Origin: Clostridia bacterium
GTDB lineage: Bacteria > Bacillota > Clostridia > Christensenellales > Aristaeellaceae
Assembly: GCA_017429265.1 (NCBI GenBank)
Contig: JAFRPG010000090.1
Coordinates: forward strand, 1-64,000
DNA: 64,000 nucleotides
Direction: 5' to 3'
The translations under genes and the position numbers were made by a program. The notes beneath the pieces were generated by a model. It did not search any database. It saw only the letters and a program-made list of their open reading frames with translations, and had not been told where the DNA came from. Below, one piece after another: positions 61,418-64,000 of this stretch. Position 1 is the stretch's first letter. Each line of letters begins with the position of its first letter.

Positions 61418-62542
61418 TCAAACCTTCACCAGGTCGTAAGTCCGTGTACCCAGCCCGATCTTTTCGCCGTGGGCGAGGGTTTCCTTCCACTTGACGTTCG
61501 GGTTGCTGTCCAGGAAGTGGTCGTGGTGATGATGCCAGTCCGGGCGGGCGAGATGATCGCCGAGCTGGCTGTTGCGGATCGGCTCGGCCTGCAGGCAGAG
61601 GTCCGCGCAGGCCTGGTCCAGCGCGACGGGATCGAAGGATGCCAGCATTCCGATGTTCGGGAGGATGGGCGCGTCGTTTTCGTCGTGGCAGTCGCAGTTG
61701 GGGGAGACGTCCATGATCAGGCTGATGTGAAAGGACGGACGACCCGCGCAGATGGCCGCGGTGTATTCCGCCATCTTGCAGCACAGGATCTCTGTCGCCG
61801 AATCATTGCCGTTGCTGATGGCGTCGAAAGCGCAGGCGCCGATGCAGCGTCCGCAGCCCTTGCACAGATCGGGATCGATGGAAGCCTTGCGGTCCGGACC
61901 GTAGGAGATGGCGTCGCTGCCGCACTCCCTCGCGCAGCGCTGGCAGCCGCGGCAGAGCGACCGGTCGATCTCGGGCTTGCCTTCGTTGTGCTGATGCATC
62001 TTTCCGGCGCGGCTTCCGCCGCCCATCCCGATGTTCTTGATCGCGCCGCCGAAACCGGTCATCTCATGCCCCTTGAAGTGGGAGAGGGAGATCAGGATGT
62101 CCGCATCCATCAGCGCTCTCCCGACAAGGGCGGTCGTGCAATACTCGCCGTTGGGCACAGGGATCTCGATGTCGTCCGTCCCGCGCAGTCCGTCCGCGAT
62201 GATGACGTGGCATCCCGTCGTCACGGAATTGAAACCGTTCAGCTCGGCGTTGGTCAGGTGATCGATCGCGTTCTTCCGGCTGCCGGGGTAGAGCGTGTTG
62301 CAGTCCGTCAGAAAAGGCTTGCCGCCCAGTTCGCGGATCACGTCGGCAACGGCTTTGACATAGTTGGGCCGGAGAAAAGAGAAATTCCCCAGCTCGCCGA
62401 AATGCATCTTGATCGCGACGAACTTGCCGTCAAAGTCGATCTGCCCGATGCCGGCCGCGCGGATCAGCTTCTGCAGCTTGACTCCCTGGCTCACGCCGGT
62501 TTTGGTACGGAAGTCGGTAAAGTACACTTTTGCCGCTGACAT
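61418..62542 (-). CDS. DUF362 protein with two [4Fe-4S] ferredoxin motifs
   Basis: 374 residues. The DUF362 part includes FVAIKMHFGELGNFSFLRP, the LISLSHFKGHEMTGFGGAIKN stretch (in parts) and the C-terminal FDPVALDQACADL. Two bacterial ferredoxin cluster motifs lie near 195-255: CRGCQRCAREC and CKGCGRCIGAC. A redox or iron-sulfur role is expected, but the reaction is unknown. AGGGAGG lies before the ATG. It follows the histidine kinase by 35 bp and may be a target or partner of that system. Confidence 0.88.
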   Translation of the reverse strand: MSAAKVYFTDFRTKTGVSQGVKLQKLIRAAGIGQIDFDGKFVAIKMHFGELGNFSFLRPNYVKAVADVIRELGGKPFLTDCNTLYPGSRKNAIDHLTNAELNGFNSVTTGCHVIIADGLRGTDDIEIPVPNGEYCTTALVGRALMDADILISLSHFKGHEMTGFGGAIKNIGMGGGSRAGKMHQHNEGKPEIDRSLCRGCQRCARECGSDAISYGPDRKASIDPDLCKGCGRCIGACAFDAISNGNDSATEILCCKMAEYTAAICAGRPSFHISLIMDVSPNCDCHDENDAPILPNIGMLASFDPVALDQACADLCLQAEPIRNSQLGDHLARPDWHHHHDHFLDSNPNVKWKETLAHGEKIGLGTRTYDLVKV

Positions 62543-62577
62543 GCGATGACCTCCCTGTACTGTTTTGGATTTATAGT

Positions 62578-63822
62578 TCAGTTTGCCTGCGTCTTCATGC
62601 GCAGGGTCAGACGAATGAGGAGCGTGCCGCCCGGCGTCATATGCGCTTCCGCCGCGCCGCCGTGCCGGGTGACGACCGCCTTGGCAATGGACAGGCCGAT
62701 CCCGTATCCGCCCGTCTGCTTCCGGTCGCGGGATTCGTCGGCGCGGTAGAACCGGTCGAAGAGCCTGGTGCAGTCCTCGTCGCTCAGCGGACGGACCGGC
62801 GGGTTCTCGGTTTCGATAACGGCGTATTTTCCTTCGGAACGGCCTCGCAGGGTGATCGTCCCGCCCTCCGGGGTATACTTCACGGCATTGTCACACAGGA
62901 TCGAGACGACGCGCTGCAGGGCTGCTTCCTCACCCCGCACGGACAGCCCTTCCGAAGCCTCGCACCGGAAGACTTTGTTCTGAAACTCGGCGATGGCCTG
63001 GTACGGCTGTGCGGTCTCCATGATGAGCCGCTGCAGGTCGACGGGCTCCGTCTTTTCCGGGTGTTCCGTCTCGTCGGCGCGTGACAGATAGACCATGTCT
63101 TCCACGAGGCGGCGCATGGATGCGGTCTGACTGCGGGTGCTGTTGATCCACTGGTTGTCCGGATCGTCCATGGCGAGCACGTCCATGTTGGCGGAGATCA
63201 CGGCGAGCGGAGCCTTCAGCTCGTGGCTGGCATCCGTAATGAAGCGCTTCTGCTTCCTTTCGTTGAGGATGAAAGGGCGGATCGCCCTTCTGCTGAGCAG
63301 GGACACGGTCAGCAGGGAGAGCAGGATGCCGGCGGCGCAGATGATCAGGGAAAAGGTCAGCAGATTCCGGGAAGCACTCAGATAGCTGTCACAGTTGAGG
63401 AAGAGCCATGTACCCGCGCCGTTGCGTGTGGCGTATCTCCGGAAACAGTAATCGTCCAGGAATCCCGTCTCCCGACCCGATGAAGCGGCCCGGCTGAGCA
63501 GATCCAGCGCCGATTCGCGGCTGACAGATCCGGTGCGCTCCGGGTAGACGATCTGGAAAGTGCTGCCGGGCGCGCTGCTTCCGATAAAATACACGGCCTG
63601 CGTCAGCACGTTCTCGCGATGCCTGCTGCGGCCGGCCCACTCGCGGGCGCGCTCGTTCGAGAGCGAGCCGCCGACCTCCGCAAGGAAGGTCATGGTTTCA
63701 GAGATCTCCGCACGCACATTCAGCCAGTTCATCAGGTTGATCGCGACGGTGACCAGCAGCATGGCCAGGGTCAGCGCGAGCATGGCGATGCGGATGAACT
63801 TAAGTCGAAGCTTCTGCATCAT
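62578..63822 (-). CDS. Sensor histidine kinase
   Basis: 414 residues. Two membrane helices (about 11-32 and 155-177) flank an extracellular sensor domain of about 120 residues. His200 in TDASHELKAPL is the phosphoacceptor. The ATPase has the N box (LCDNAVKYTPEGG), G1 and F boxes (DRFYRADESRD) and G2 (GYGIGLSIAKAV). Ligand unknown. It overlaps the response-regulator gene by 23 bp. Confidence 0.94.
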   Translation of the reverse strand: MMQKLRLKFIRIAMLALTLAMLLVTVAINLMNWLNVRAEISETMTFLAEVGGSLSNERAREWAGRSRHRENVLTQAVYFIGSSAPGSTFQIVYPERTGSVSRESALDLLSRAASSGRETGFLDDYCFRRYATRNGAGTWLFLNCDSYLSASRNLLTFSLIICAAGILLSLLTVSLLSRRAIRPFILNERKQKRFITDASHELKAPLAVISANMDVLAMDDPDNQWINSTRSQTASMRRLVEDMVYLSRADETEHPEKTEPVDLQRLIMETAQPYQAIAEFQNKVFRCEASEGLSVRGEEAALQRVVSILCDNAVKYTPEGGTITLRGRSEGKYAVIETENPPVRPLSDEDCTRLFDRFYRADESRDRKQTGGYGIGLSIAKAVVTRHGGAAEAHMTPGGTLLIRLTLRMKTQAN

Positions 63823-64000
63823 CGGCGGTTTTCCCTTTCTCCAGCGAATAACCGACGCCCCGGACCGCGGTGATCTCAGCGGATGCCCCGAGAGACGCCA
63901 GCTTTTTGCGCAGCTGGGAGACGGTGACCCAGAGCAGGTTGAGCTCCGTGTCGTTGTTCCATCCCCACACCCTGTTGATCACCTGATCGATCGTGAAGAC
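63800..64000 (-). CDS. OmpR-family response regulator, C-terminal part (5' end outside the window)
   Basis: The frame is open to the window edge; only the winged-helix effector domain is seen (QVINRVWGWNNDTELNLLWV, then SQLRKKLASLGASAEITAVR with GVGYSLEKG). The receiver domain lies beyond base 64000. It is the cognate partner of the downstream histidine kinase. Confidence 0.92.
   Translation of the reverse strand, partial: VFTIDQVINRVWGWNNDTELNLLWVTVSQLRKKLASLGASAEITAVRGVGYSLEKGKTADDAEAST

Overview
The window looks like a chromosomal segment of a GC-rich, Gram-positive, probably gut- or rumen-associated Clostridia-type anaerobe. The signs are strong GGAGG ribosome-binding sites, near-consensus TTGACA/TATAAT promoters, a T-box leader, a monoderm class A penicillin-binding protein, an ECF-transporter S component, BspA-type leucine-rich surface repeats and many secreted glycan-active enzymes. 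I cannot name the genus from sequence alone.

Layout. 0.3-6.3 kb: secreted transglutaminase/peptidoglycan-binding protein, DegV, CCA-adding enzyme, uronate catabolism pair kduI-kduD, secG. 6.3-14.1 kb: polysaccharide deacetylase, class A PBP, SGNH acetylesterase, a lipoprotein with six peptidoglycan-binding repeats, and a THUMP-type RNA methyltransferase. 14.1-18.6 kb (minus): a tyrosine-type T-box leader followed by aminotransferase, tyrS, yigZ and a GH113-like glycosidase. 18.7-24.3 kb: a structured leader and secreted 5'-nucleotidase-C-domain protein, then a tightly overlapping operon of MoxR ATPase, DUF58-like membrane protein, lipoprotein, DUF3842 and an ECF S component. 24.4-27.3 kb (minus): histidine phosphatase and a secreted GH26 mannanase with three carbohydrate-binding modules. 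27.4-33.2 kb (minus): complete pyrCKDFEBI operon. 33.2-36.5 kb (minus): SH3 protein, a long palindromic repeat, thrC, a P-loop protein and tRNA-Pro. 36.6-42.4 kb: phosphoesterase, two leucine-rich-repeat exported proteins and a DMT transporter.

42.4-53.5 kb is the accessory region. First comes an integrase gene broken by one in-frame TAA. Then follows a 9.55-kb integrated element bounded by a 45-bp direct repeat, which is the 3' part of tRNA-Thr(GGT). The element carries a tyrosine integrase, repressor, operator palindrome, small HTH proteins, a VirE/D5-like helicase, an iteron-like array, a structured gene-poor segment, and a rightward operon with a terminase-small-subunit-like protein. It shows no capsid, tail, large terminase, lysis or conjugation genes, so it resembles a phage satellite (PICI-like) more than a prophage or ICE. 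This is the best candidate for something undescribed.

53.7-64 kb returns to host-like sequence: a tandem pair of MutS-like ATPases, a type-B carboxylesterase, pgmB-like phosphatase and GH3 glycosidase, and a two-component system (response regulator truncated by the window end) next to a DUF362 ferredoxin-domain protein. Many long ORFs antisense to real genes are GC-rich shadows and are not annotated.
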